A program made the position numbers and the translations under genes. DNA of 64,000 nt, from NCBI RefSeq assembly GCF_019977735.1, contig NZ_AP025018.1, positions 7,506,580-7,570,579 of the forward strand. Direction: 5' to 3'. The DNA is from Calothrix sp. PCC 7716. GTDB taxonomy: Bacteria > Cyanobacteriota > Cyanobacteriia > Cyanobacteriales > Nostocaceae. This document shows, piece after piece, positions 17,316 to 26,740 of the stretch (the first letter of the stretch is position 1; each line of letters opens with the position of its first letter). Under the pieces are notes generated by a model. That model had not been told where the DNA came from. It searched no databases and saw only the letters and a program-made list of their open reading frames with translations.

Positions 17316-19561
17316 GTGCGGTTCGTTCTTGCTAGGAGCCTCTAGAAAATAGAGGGGTATAAGCAAGGTATATTTTTGGAGGTTACTCATCAAAATGTAT
17401 AACTATCCCTTTGATGTGGGTAAAGCTTAGTAACCTAGAAAAGCTAATCCCACCCATCAGGAGTGATGTGACTCCCTATCTGCCCACAGTGAGTAGACTC
17501 GGAATTCTACAGGCTGAAGCTGGGAACAGGACGCAATCAGTTGTAAAACAAGCAGGTGACAACACTGGCGTTAAAGGGGCGATGACATGGGCAAACAAGT
17601 CCTAGAAAAGTGTCTCAATTTAAGGCTGCAACCTGAACAACAAATGCAGACCTCATTTCCTACATTCTCACAGCAATATAACTTAGTTAGCTGTAATCTC
17701 CGAGAAGGAAATAGGCAAAATGGACTACCCTAAATCATCAAATCAATCAAGAGGATGGAACGGATAAAAACAATACAGAAGTCTTGGGAAAGGTCGAACC
17801 CCAGGTAGGCACGACGAGGTGTACACACCTTCTGTATTGAGTAGGATGCGGCGTAACTGCTGCAAGGTATTCAGAAAACACTTAATGGGTCAGAGCATGG
17901 TTAGACACGATAGAAATATTAGTGAACTTTGGAAATCACTACCCTGGAAAAAATTCCGGGCGAACCTTTTCCGCCTGCAAAAGAGAGTGTTCAAAGCTGT
18001 TCAAGCTGGAGACAAAGCAAAAGCTAGGTCTTTACAGAAACTTATTCTGAAATCTCGCGCAGCTAGGTTTTTGGCTATACGTCAAGTAACACAGCTAAAT
18101 GCTGGAAAAAAGACTGCAGGAATCGATGGAAAAACCGCCTTAATTCATGAAGAAAGATTCAATCTTGAATCTCTATTGAGACAACCTTATTGGTATCATA
18201 ACCGACTGCGAGTAATACCAATACCAAAAAAAGACGGTTCCACAAGATTGCTGAAAATTCCAACTATTGCAGATAGATGCTGGCAGTGTCTAGCAAAATT
18301 CGCAGTAGAACCAGCACACGAAGCGACTTTTCACGCTAATTCATACGGATTTAGAACCGGGCGCTCTGCCCATGATGCCCAAAAACAGGTTTTCTTAAAC
18401 CTACAATCTAACAAAAACGGCATCAATAAAAGAATCCTTGAGCTTGATATTGAAAAATGTTTCGACCGGATAAACCACTCCACCATTATGAAAAACCTTA
18501 TCGCTCCTAGGGCATTGAAGGAAGGAATATTTCGAGCGCTAAAAGCAGGAATAAATCCTGAATTCCCAGAACAAGGTACATGTCAAGGTGGGGTAATAAG
18601 TCCATTATTAGCTAACATCGCTCTCAACGGAATAGAAGAAATACACCCGTCAGTACGCTATGCGGATGATATGGTATTTTTCCTAAAACTTGGGGAAGAT
18701 GAGAAAAAGATACTTGATGAAATCAGTCAGTTCCTAGCAGTAAGAGGATTAAAGGTAAGTGAGAAAAAGACAAAGTTCACCGCTTCGACAGATGGATTTG
18801 ACTTTCTAGGTTGGCACTTTGTTGTACAACGAAACGGAAAGTTTAGATGTTATCCCTCAGAGGAAAATTACAAAGCTTTCCGGAAGAAGGTCAAGAAAAT
18901 CGTCAATAGCTCGAATGATGGTGCAAAGGTGAAAGCCCAAAAGCTAGCACCAATTGTGCGAGGTTGGAGGAATTATCACAAGTATTGCAAAATGGACGGT
19001 TCCCGATTCTCATTGTGGAATATGAGCCATAGAGCATTCAAGGTATTCAACAAAGAAACCAAACAGGACAAGCACTCAGCTAAGAAATTAGTTAAGCAAG
19101 CGTTCCCAGAGGTGTCTTACTCCGAAAACCGTCATATTAAAGTCAAGGGAAATAAGTCACCCTACGATGGAAACTTGGTCTACTGGTCAGAAAGGAACAG
19201 TAAACTATACGACGGAGAAACCTCAAAGCAATTACAAAAGCAAAACCATACATGTGGATATTGCGGACTAAAGTTTACAAGTGAAGAACGAGTACACTTA
19301 CACCACAAAGACGGAAACCATGACAACTGGAAGAAAAACAATTTAATTGTTCTACATAAAAGCTGTCATGACTACGTACACATGAGCAAAGAGGAAGTGA
19401 AATTTATCGAATTCTCGCAGGCGCAAACTCCTACTAGAAGAGTGAGAAGTAAGGCAAAAAGAAGCTAACCCCAAAGAATATCGAAAGCTGGATGTAGCGA
19501 AAGTTACACGTCCAGATTGAACAGAGAGGTGCCCCGGATAATACCGGGCATCGACTCTAAC
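17316..19561 (+). mobile_element. Group II intron, apparently full length
   Basis: The element begins with the canonical 5' end GTGCG at 17316. It carries a long structured, non-coding domain I-III region, then an internal protein gene ending at 19468. After this comes a domain V-like hairpin (AGCTGGATG ... GCGAAAGTTAC ... GTCCAG, about 19484-19520) and a domain VI-like hairpin with a bulged A at 19554, seven bases from a 3' end in AC at 19561. The length is about 2.25 kb. Group II introns are self-splicing ribozymes and retroelements. This one sits only about 28 bases before the adhesin start codon, so it lies in that gene's 5' untranslated region if transcribed with it. Boundaries are inferred from motifs. 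Confidence 0.88.
17885..19468 (+). CDS. ltrA: Group II intron reverse transcriptase/maturase with HNH endonuclease
   Basis: The intron-encoded protein has reverse-transcriptase blocks including RVIPIPKKDGSTR, the YGFRTGRS region and the catalytic motif YADD (about 281-284 counting from a GTG at 17819). These are followed by the maturase domain (FLGWHFVVQRNGK, GWRNYHKYCK) and a C-terminal HNH nuclease with paired cysteines CGYCG, then HLHHKDGNHDNWKKNN and a CH pair near the end. All catalytic motifs look intact, so the intron may still be mobile. An upstream in-frame GTG at 17819 would add 22 residues; the ATG at 17885 is chosen because conserved similarity begins after it. It acts by binding the intron RNA, aiding splicing and target-primed reverse transcription. 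Confidence 0.9.
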   Translation: MGQSMVRHDRNISELWKSLPWKKFRANLFRLQKRVFKAVQAGDKAKARSLQKLILKSRAARFLAIRQVTQLNAGKKTAGIDGKTALIHEERFNLESLLRQPYWYHNRLRVIPIPKKDGSTRLLKIPTIADRCWQCLAKFAVEPAHEATFHANSYGFRTGRSAHDAQKQVFLNLQSNKNGINKRILELDIEKCFDRINHSTIMKNLIAPRALKEGIFRALKAGINPEFPEQGTCQGGVISPLLANIALNGIEEIHPSVRYADDMVFFLKLGEDEKKILDEISQFLAVRGLKVSEKKTKFTASTDGFDFLGWHFVVQRNGKFRCYPSEENYKAFRKKVKKIVNSSNDGAKVKAQKLAPIVRGWRNYHKYCKMDGSRFSLWNMSHRAFKVFNKETKQDKHSAKKLVKQAFPEVSYSENRHIKVKGNKSPYDGNLVYWSERNSKLYDGETSKQLQKQNHTCGYCGLKFTSEERVHLHHKDGNHDNWKKNNLIVLHKSCHDYVHMSKEEVKFIEFSQAQTPTRRVRSKAKRS

Positions 19562-19588
19562 TAATAATAAACTTTGATAATCATTTTT

Positions 19589-22500
19589 ATGAATAAGAAA
19601 CTAAATTTGGTTCAAAAGCTTTTACTATGCGGCTTTTTTTTATTTGTTAGTACTGATGTTAAGGCACAAATTACACCTGACAGTACCTTAAGGGGAGAAT
19701 CATCCAAAATTACTCCGAATCTAATAATTAACGGTGCCAATGGTGATTTAATTAACGGTGGCGCCCTGCGTGGTGATAACCTGTTTCATAGTTTTACAGA
19801 ATTTAACATTAAAGATGGACAAAGTGTGTATTTTGCTAATCCATCTGGAGTAGTGAATATATTAACGCGGGTAACAGGTAGCAATGCGTCAAATATTTTG
19901 GGGACGTTGGGTGTTGATGGTGCCGCCAATCTATTTTTGATTAATCCCAATGGTATTTTATTTGGTCGAAATGCTTCTTTAGATTTACGGGGTTCGTTTG
20001 TAGGGACAACTGCGAATGGCGTGCAGTTTGGTAATCAAGGTAATTTTAGCGCGACAAATCCGGAGGCGCCAGGACTTTTAACTATCAATCCTTCAGCATT
20101 GTTCTTTAATCAGATTAATCCAAATGCTGCGATTGTAAATAATTCGGTGGCACCTGTGAATTTTAATCCAGCAGGTTTCATAGTATTTGGATTGCAAGTA
20201 CCAGATGGTGAGAGTTTACTGCTAGTAGGTGGTAATGTCAGCATGGATGGGGGTGAATTAAATGCTCTTGGTGGAAGAGTTGAGTTAGGTGGATTGGCTG
20301 AACCTGGAACTGTTGCGTTAGATATAAATAATGATAATTTCAGGTTAGTGTTTCCTGAGAACGTGACTCGTGCTTCGGTATCTTTGACAAATCAAGCTCA
20401 AATACATGTAGAAAGTGCTGGAGGGGGCGATATTACTATCAATGCTCAAAATATAGAAATTTTGGGAGGAAGTGGTCTTTTATCTGGTATTGGACTAGGT
20501 TTAGAGGCGCCGACGAACGTTGCAGGTAACATTACGTTAAACGCAACAGGAGAAATTAAAATTGCTGGCACCAGAAGCGGAATTCGTAATGTAGTGCAAT
20601 CTGGCGCAAAGGGGAATGGCGGAAATATTGTGATTGATACTGGTTCCTTTAATGTATCTGATGGAGGTATAATTGTTGCTTCAACATTCGGGCAGGGGAA
20701 TGCTGGGAATATAACGGTGAATGCAACAGGCGCCGTTTCCTTGAAAGATGCTGCCATGTTTAGCTCCATAGAAGCAGGGGCTGTGGGTAAAGGTGGCACT
20801 ATTAGTATCAATGCAGCTTCTCTATCTTTAGCTAATGTTGCCCAGTTACTAACAGCTACTCGTGCTGCATCCAGGAACCAACCAGCAGGTAAAGGCTCGG
20901 CTGGCGATGTAGATGTAAAAGTTACAGGGGTTGTTGATATTGCTGGGAAAAAAAATGAAATCAGGAGCGGGATTTTCAGCAATATAGAAGCAGGTGCAGA
21001 AGGACAGGGCGGAAATATTACGATTGATACTAATTCCTTCAAGTTACGAGACGGTGCCCAACTTCTTGCCTCAACTTTTGGAATTGGTAATGGGGGAAAT
21101 GTGAAAGTGACTGCTTCTAATTCTGTTTCCCTTATGGATAATGCTGCCATAGGTAGCACAGTAGAAGCTTCGGGTGTAGGTAAAGCTGGCAACATTACCA
21201 TTGATGCTGCAACACTATCGTTACAAAATGGTGCCCAAATTTCAACTTCTACTGGTGGCGCATCTAATACACAGGGGGCAGATAGAACTTCGGCAGGAAA
21301 TGTTAATGTAAAAGTTACGGGTGTTGTTGATATTGCTGGTAAAAAAGATACATTACCCAGTGCGATTTTCAGTAGTGTAGATACAGGAGCAGAAGGACAA
21401 GGAGGTAATATAACTATTGATGCTGGTTCCTTCAAATTACTTGATAGTGCCCAACTTGCCACCTCAACTTTAGGAATTGGAAATGCTGGGAATGTGAAAG
21501 TGACTGCTTCAGATGTTGTTTTTCTTGAAAATAGCAACATCTTCAGTACAGTGGAAGCAGGGGCTGTCGGAAAGGGTGGCAATATTGACATTAATGCTGC
21601 AAAATTAACATTACTTTCGGGTGCCCAACTATTAACTTCTACTCGCGAAGCATCTAATACTCAACCACCAGGAAGGGGGGATGTAGGGAATGTGAATATC
21701 AAAGTTACAGATTCTGTTCATATTGCTGGTAAAAAAGATGAATTGAAGAGCGGAATTCGTAGCTTATTAGAAATAGGCACAGTGGGCAACGGAGGTAATA
21801 TTACCATTGATACTGGTTCTTTCAAATTACTTGATGGTGCCCAACTTGTTACCTCAACTTTTGGACAAGGGAATGCGGGAAATGTAGCAGTAAATGCTTC
21901 TAATTCTGTTTCCCTTATAAATGATGCGATCATCGCTAGCACTGTAGGAGCAGGAGGTGTTGGTAAGGGCGGCAATATCGACATTAATGCTGCAACGTTA
22001 ACACTCTTGAATGTTGCCCAATTGCAAACTGCTACTCGTGGCGCCAAAGATACTCAACCACCAGGAAAGGGGGATGCAGGGAATGTGAATATCAATGTTA
22101 CAGGTGCCGTTGAGATTGCTGGCAAAAAAGATAGATTTTACAGTGCAATTTTCAGTAACGTGGAAGCAGGTACAGTAGGTAATGCAGGTAATATTATTAT
22201 TAATGCTGGTTCCTTCAAGTTAATAGATGATACTCGACTTGAATCCTCAACTTCTGGGCTGGGAAATGCAGGTAATATTTTTGTAACTGCAAAGGATTCA
22301 ATTTATCTTGCAGATGAAGCTTTTATCTTCGGCACAGTAGAAACAGGAGGTATAGGTACAGGTGGCAATATTAACATTAATGCTGCAACATTGACACTAG
22401 CTGATAGCGCTCAAGTAGCAACCGCAATTCGTGGTGCATCTGCAACTCAATCAGCAGGTAAGGGTTCGGCTGGAAATATTACTATTGATACTGCAACCCT

Positions 22501-24325
22501 CTCGTTACAAAATGGCGCCGCAATCTTAAGCTCAACTTTTGGACAGGGGAATGCAGGTAATATTACTTTGCTTGCGAAAGATGCTTTGCAACTTGTAGGA
22601 AATGGTTCTTACATTCTCAGTACAGTAGAAGCAGGGGGTGTGGGTAAGGGCGGTAATATCGACATTAATACTGCAAAATTATCAATACTAGAGGGTGCCC
22701 AATTATTAACTTCTACTCGCGAAGCATCTAACACTCAACCACCAGCTAAGGGAGATGCGGGAAATGTAAATGTACTAGTTATAGGTACTATTGATATTGC
22801 TGGCAGAGAAGGCACGTTTCTAAGTGGAATTTTTAGCAGTGTGGGAACCGGAACAGAAGGACGAGGTGGTAATATAACCATTGAGGCAGATTCCTTAAAC
22901 CTACGAGATGGTGCTGAATTTCAAACATCAACTAAGGGGCAAGGAAATGCAGGAAATGTAACACTTAATTTAAAAGATACTGTTTCTCTTACATCTGCCG
23001 GTATCTTTAGCTCAATAGAAGCAGGAGGTATAGGTAAGGGTGGCGATATCGATATAAATGCTGCAACACTATCATTAACTGATGGTGCCCAAATAGTAAC
23101 TGGTACTGGTGGTGCATCTGCAACTCAAACAGCAGGTAGGGGAGATGCTGGAAATGTAAATGTAAAAGTTTCTGGAGAAGTTAACATTACTGGTGTAAAA
23201 AATGGATTTTCTAGTGGTATTTTTAGTAGTGTGCAAACCGATACAGTCGGTAATGGGGGTAACATTACTATTAGCGCAGATTCCTTCAAATTAAGTTCGG
23301 GAGCTATACTAAACGCACGCACCGAAAATAGCAATAGAGGTGGCAATATTAATGTGAATACTAATAAGTTTGAAGCACTCGACGGTGGACAACTTGTTTC
23401 TACTACTTCAAACAATGGAAGTGCGGGTAAAATAACAGTCAATGCTACAGACAAAGTTACTATTAATGGTATTGACCCGAATTATAGTAACCGCCTAACT
23501 ATTTTCCCCAACATCTCAAATATCGGTGCCAACGCTGGCTTCTTCGTCAACTCTACAGGACAAGGAACCACTGGTGATATTGAAATAAACTCTCCCAACA
23601 TTACCCTAGATAATCAAGGTAAACTTCAAGCCAATTCTGCATCAGGTAATGGTGGTAATATAAACCTCAACAGTGATTTACTTTTATTAAGAAGAGGTGC
23701 CCAAATTTCCACCAACGCAGGTACTGAGCAAAAAGGTGGCGATGGAGGTAATATTGATATTGATTCCCGTTTTATAGTCGCAGTCCTAAAAGAAAATAGC
23801 GACATTACAGCCAATGCTTTTACAGGTAGAGGTGGTAATGTAAATATCCGCGCGCAAGGTATTTTTGGTATTGAACCGCGTGTTCTTGAATCTCTACTAA
23901 CAAGCGATATTACTGCAAGCTCCCAAAGTGGTGTTCAAGGACAAATATCCATTACTGAACCAGACGTTCAACCTGCACAAGGGTTAGTTGAGTTACCAGA
24001 GGAAGTAGTTGATGCTACCCGTAGAGTAGCTCAAATTTGTCCAAGAGAACCTGGCGCCAAACCATTAGGAGAATTTACCATCACTGGACGCGGTAGTTTA
24101 CCACCCAGCCCACTAGAACCATTACCCGGCGACACCAACACCACCAAATTAGCAACTTTAGACAACAATACTAATGTATTAAACATAGCCCCTAACCAAA
24201 TGCAAAACGCAATAACTGAAGCACAAGGCTGGGTCAAGAATAATGATGGGAGTTTAGAACTTGTTGCAACGGCGCCAGTAACTACACCCGAAGCGCGTAC
24301 TTCTGTAGCTGTATGTCCTAGTTAA
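19589..24325 (+). CDS. TpsA-like exoprotein: filamentous haemagglutinin N-terminal domain plus beta-helix repeats
   Basis: The product, about 1578 residues from ATG 19589, starts with a signal peptide (MNKKLNLVQKLLLCGFFLFV). A two-partner-secretion domain follows (residues about 25-160) with the hallmark motifs NPNGILFG and a Ser/Asn-rich beta-solenoid. The passenger contains at least six copies of a roughly 130-residue repeat recognisable by IAGKK-x8-IFS and GNxTIxxxSF. It ends in a region common in cyanobacterial family members (ICPREPGAKPLGEFTITGRG). Proteins of this type are secreted through a dedicated TpsB outer-membrane pore, which is not in the window. The likely role is surface adhesion. 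The group II intron lies immediately upstream. The start was moved from a TTG five codons earlier because the ATG begins the signal peptide. Confidence 0.92.
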   Translation: MNKKLNLVQKLLLCGFFLFVSTDVKAQITPDSTLRGESSKITPNLIINGANGDLINGGALRGDNLFHSFTEFNIKDGQSVYFANPSGVVNILTRVTGSNASNILGTLGVDGAANLFLINPNGILFGRNASLDLRGSFVGTTANGVQFGNQGNFSATNPEAPGLLTINPSALFFNQINPNAAIVNNSVAPVNFNPAGFIVFGLQVPDGESLLLVGGNVSMDGGELNALGGRVELGGLAEPGTVALDINNDNFRLVFPENVTRASVSLTNQAQIHVESAGGGDITINAQNIEILGGSGLLSGIGLGLEAPTNVAGNITLNATGEIKIAGTRSGIRNVVQSGAKGNGGNIVIDTGSFNVSDGGIIVASTFGQGNAGNITVNATGAVSLKDAAMFSSIEAGAVGKGGTISINAASLSLANVAQLLTATRAASRNQPAGKGSAGDVDVKVTGVVDIAGKKNEIRSGIFSNIEAGAEGQGGNITIDTNSFKLRDGAQLLASTFGIGNGGNVKVTASNSVSLMDNAAIGSTVEASGVGKAGNITIDAATLSLQNGAQISTSTGGASNTQGADRTSAGNVNVKVTGVVDIAGKKDTLPSAIFSSVDTGAEGQGGNITIDAGSFKLLDSAQLATSTLGIGNAGNVKVTASDVVFLENSNIFSTVEAGAVGKGGNIDINAAKLTLLSGAQLLTSTREASNTQPPGRGDVGNVNIKVTDSVHIAGKKDELKSGIRSLLEIGTVGNGGNITIDTGSFKLLDGAQLVTSTFGQGNAGNVAVNASNSVSLINDAIIASTVGAGGVGKGGNIDINAATLTLLNVAQLQTATRGAKDTQPPGKGDAGNVNINVTGAVEIAGKKDRFYSAIFSNVEAGTVGNAGNIIINAGSFKLIDDTRLESSTSGLGNAGNIFVTAKDSIYLADEAFIFGTVETGGIGTGGNININAATLTLADSAQVATAIRGASATQSAGKGSAGNITIDTATLSLQNGAAILSSTFGQGNAGNITLLAKDALQLVGNGSYILSTVEAGGVGKGGNIDINTAKLSILEGAQLLTSTREASNTQPPAKGDAGNVNVLVIGTIDIAGREGTFLSGIFSSVGTGTEGRGGNITIEADSLNLRDGAEFQTSTKGQGNAGNVTLNLKDTVSLTSAGIFSSIEAGGIGKGGDIDINAATLSLTDGAQIVTGTGGASATQTAGRGDAGNVNVKVSGEVNITGVKNGFSSGIFSSVQTDTVGNGGNITISADSFKLSSGAILNARTENSNRGGNINVNTNKFEALDGGQLVSTTSNNGSAGKITVNATDKVTINGIDPNYSNRLTIFPNISNIGANAGFFVNSTGQGTTGDIEINSPNITLDNQGKLQANSASGNGGNINLNSDLLLLRRGAQISTNAGTEQKGGDGGNIDIDSRFIVAVLKENSDITANAFTGRGGNVNIRAQGIFGIEPRVLESLLTSDITASSQSGVQGQISITEPDVQPAQGLVELPEEVVDATRRVAQICPREPGAKPLGEFTITGRGSLPPSPLEPLPGDTNTTKLATLDNNTNVLNIAPNQMQNAITEAQGWVKNNDGSLELVATAPVTTPEARTSVAVCPS

Positions 24326-24635
24326 TTGTGTTAATCAATTTTTAATTTATACTACCATCAAGCATAATTGCGCCTTTAAGATGATGTTTCTCTGGCAAAA
24401 TAGCATCTTCTAGGTTTGCACTTTATAAGCAATAGACGAATAATTCAATATTGAGTACTTCGTTAGTTGAGAATTAATTCTGTTAATTTTGGGGTACTAC
24501 TGGTTTATTTAATAGGTGAATACCTTAGTATATCTAGGTTACAGCCTATTACAATGGATTCACCTCATTTTTGATATCTTCATGATTATTGATGAGCCTT
24601 TGCATTGGGTATTGGGATTTATAAAATCAATGTAA
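24326..24635. other. Intergenic with the second copy of the dispersed repeat
   Basis: About 310 bases between the adhesin and the MobC-like gene, which converge here. Positions 24435-24470 are the second copy of the 36-base repeat seen at 15177. No convincing terminator hairpin or gene was recognised in the rest. Confidence 0.5.
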
Positions 24636-24995
24636 TCAATTTTCTACTGTTTCGTCTGGTTTATCCTGTCGAGCATTTATCTGAAATGCAGCAGCAATTA
24701 TTTTATCCACATGTACAAGCGCGCTTTTGACGGTTTCTAACATTTGTTGGTTGTTTGTCTCTTTCACCAAGTGTAACAGTATCATCAGTTCACTTTTTAC
24801 CCTACCAGCATTTACCTTGATGCTTATCAAGTCAGGGGTGGGTTTGACTGTCAGCGCGCGCTTCAATCCGCATGACCTTAAGTATTCAGATGCAGTTGTA
24901 CTTGTTGCTGCTGCTTTCTCCTCGATGACAACTTTCTCTTTCTCAAACACGTATACCTTTATCGATTTAGTTCTCTTACTAGGGTCAATTGCCAT
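24636..24995 (-). CDS. MobC-like mobilisation accessory / ribbon-helix-helix protein
   Basis: Starting from MAIDPSKRTKSIKVYVFEKE at 24995, the 119-residue product has the layout of plasmid MobC-type proteins: a basic N-terminal strand (SIKVYVF), a helix (EKVVIEEKAAATS), then SEYLRSCGLKRAL, and a hydrophobic C-terminal helix. Such proteins bind oriT and assist the relaxase. A longer frame from 25100 adds 35 residues unlike the family and is rejected as start. The relaxase itself is 10 kb away, which is unusual for this pair. The upstream DNA (25230-25420) holds one of two copies of a conserved non-coding module. Assignment is from pattern and moderately confident. Confidence 0.55.
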   Translation of the reverse strand: MAIDPSKRTKSIKVYVFEKEKVVIEEKAAATSTTASEYLRSCGLKRALTVKPTPDLISIKVNAGRVKSELMILLHLVKETNNQQMLETVKSALVHVDKIIAAAFQINARQDKPDETVEN

Positions 24996-25229
24996 AGGTA
25001 TTCCACACTGTAACCGGAAAACTCGAAGAATATTATTGTTATAAACATTACAACGCTCGTTCAACCACCGAAAAAATACTGCTATTGGTTCTGCGAGCAA
25101 GGTGTGACGGGTATAAGTTTTGGAGTTCGCGGAGTCTTTACCTCACATGGTGTGGGCGCCAGTAATATTTTAAAATGATTGGATGTTAGTTAGCGATACT
25201 ACAAGTATTGAAAATATTCCTAATAAGAC

Positions 25230-25425
25230 TTGCTTGTTGACATTAAAGTGATGTTTAAGTGACCCTGTTTAACATACCTTGTCTAACTATACGACTGTAA
25301 AGACAGTGAAGTATGCCATCGTATTGGCTCGAATGACCGCAAACGTAATGAGAGAGAGGAATACAGCGATTTTTGATATAGATTGACAGATTGGGGTGTA
25401 GTATAAGTTAGGTGTCACTATACTT
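25230..25425 (+). other. Conserved non-coding module, copy 1
   Basis: Blocks TTGCTTGTTGACAT (25230), TGACCCT (25260) with CATACCTTGTC just after it, GAGAGGAATACAGCGAT (about 25354) and GTTAGGTGT-CACTA (25407) recur in the same order and nearly the same spacing at 37903-38100. The DNA between blocks has diverged. Further TTAGGT-type repeats continue to about 25590. This could be an origin, a centromere, a transfer site or a non-coding RNA; the sequence does not decide. Confidence 0.6.
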
Positions 25426-25611
25426 TAACTTAGGTTAATCTCACTGATAGTATACTTGTTCGAGTAGCGAGCTATATTTCAATTAAAATAGTCAATTGCA
25501 TTACTAATTTGCTTGTCGTGAGCGACTTTTTGCTCTTTAGTGTGCAAGTTAGGTTTAAGTTAGGTATCACCTAACTGACATCTAATTTTGTTAGTTTTTA
25601 TGTACTATTTA

Positions 25612-26172
25612 TTAAGAATCAAACGTAAACAACATGAGTTGCTCATCATCACCTGGCAAGCTGATTATTTTCTTAAACTTAAAACCTAACTTAATGAGCA
25701 GCTTGGCGCTAGCATTGTTATCCGTAGAAGTTATTGCTACAATGCGCTGCTTACCTAACACCGTCCTTCCATACTCCATCACAGCCAAAGCAGCTTCATA
25801 AGCATAACCTTTTCCTCTGAACTGTGGGAGAAAGGCAAACCCAATATCCACATCTTCTAAATCATCTCGTTTGAGCAAACCGCAGAGTCCAATGGGGGTA
25901 TAGCTATCCTTTAACTCGGTAAGATACAGCCCGAAGCCCAAGCGCTCATACATAGAGAGTGGACTATTCACGATATAACTACGAGCATCATCGAGGGTTC
26001 TCACACCCTTGTCACCAATAAACCGCAACCACAACGGGTCATTTAACAATTCAAGAATAAACGGACTATCTTCAATCGACAATTTTCGCAAAGCTAAACG
26101 TTCTGTTTCAATTACTTTCAAACCTTCAACACCTCGTTTTTTAAGGAGCGTTACTATAAGTTTTATTGCCAC
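25612..26172 (-). CDS. GNAT N-acetyltransferase, RimJ/RimL type
   Basis: The 186-residue product shows the RimJ/RimL layout: ETERLALRKLSIEDSPFI at the start of the fold (about 23-40) and the acetyl-CoA loop FRGKGYAYEA near 118-128, then NNASAKLLIKLGFKF. It would transfer an acetyl group to an amine, often a protein N-terminus or a small molecule. It is the first of three consecutive GNAT genes on this strand, next to a divergent aspartoacylase-like gene. The first 20 residues are poorly conserved and the true start may be internal. Substrate unknown. Confidence 0.85.
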   Translation of the reverse strand: MAIKLIVTLLKKRGVEGLKVIETERLALRKLSIEDSPFILELLNDPLWLRFIGDKGVRTLDDARSYIVNSPLSMYERLGFGLYLTELKDSYTPIGLCGLLKRDDLEDVDIGFAFLPQFRGKGYAYEAALAVMEYGRTVLGKQRIVAITSTDNNASAKLLIKLGFKFKKIISLPGDDEQLMLFTFDS

Positions 26173-26185
26173 TGTAATTTGAAAG

Positions 26186-26659
26186 TTAGGAAATGGTTAG
26201 TTTTTTTCTAAAAACTATTTTATCATCGCCTTCCTTGTAGTACTCTCGAATTGTAGCTTCTTTTTCATAATTATTTTTGAGGTAAAACTCCCTCGCCTTC
26301 TCAAAATTTGGCAGTCCAGAGGTTTCAACCAGTAGCAACCTTTGTCCAAGTTTTTTAAGATGATTTTCCACATATTTTAGTATTGATGAGCCTGTTCCCT
26401 TTCCTTGGTGATTGGGTAGCACGCCTATAAAATACAAATTATATACATCTTGCCCGAAAGATTCAGGAGCGTAGTACGCTGCACTTGTAATACCATTATC
26501 ATCGCTAACTATCCAGTAATGACCCTCTCCTAAAGTTTTATCAAAGTAGCTATCTACTAAATTAGACATAAACTTTAATTCATCATTATTAAATAAATTT
26601 AGAGCAGCAAATACTTTTGTCATTGCATCTCTGTCGTTTAATGTGGCGGGTCTAATCAT
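26186..26659 (-). CDS. GNAT N-acetyltransferase
   Basis: A 157-residue single-domain GNAT protein: MIRPATLNDRDAMTKVF at the N-terminus, the beta-4 strand YNLYFIGVLPNHQGKGTGSS with the pyrophosphate-binding loop QGKGTG, and the C-terminal FEKAREFYLKNNYEKEA pattern. It is placed 14 bases upstream of the RimJ-like gene, on the same strand, so the two are probably one transcript. Its substrate cannot be read from the sequence. Confidence 0.88.
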   Translation of the reverse strand: MIRPATLNDRDAMTKVFAALNLFNNDELKFMSNLVDSYFDKTLGEGHYWIVSDDNGITSAAYYAPESFGQDVYNLYFIGVLPNHQGKGTGSSILKYVENHLKKLGQRLLLVETSGLPNFEKAREFYLKNNYEKEATIREYYKEGDDKIVFRKKLTIS

Positions 26660-26740
26660 GGTAACTGTACTTTTGATTTCCTTTTAACTATAAGTGAGGT
26701 TGAGCGTTTAGTGAGCGTGTACAACTTCCGAATGCTTGAA

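Noticed and set aside
17411..17605. Short frame at the start of the group II intron
   Set aside because: It lies in the structured ribozyme region (domains I-III), where open frames have no coding meaning.
20446..21591. Long open frame antisense to the adhesin
   Set aside because: It is the reverse reading of the repetitive adhesin gene (Pro/Thr-rich mirror of Gly/Asn repeats), without start signals. The repeats keep the frame open by their composition.
25255..25290. Candidate oriT nick-like site TTTAAGTGACCCT
   Set aside because: It looks a little like IncQ-type nick regions, but the second module copy lacks the AAGTG context, and the relaxase is distant and of a different type. It is kept only as part of the conserved module.
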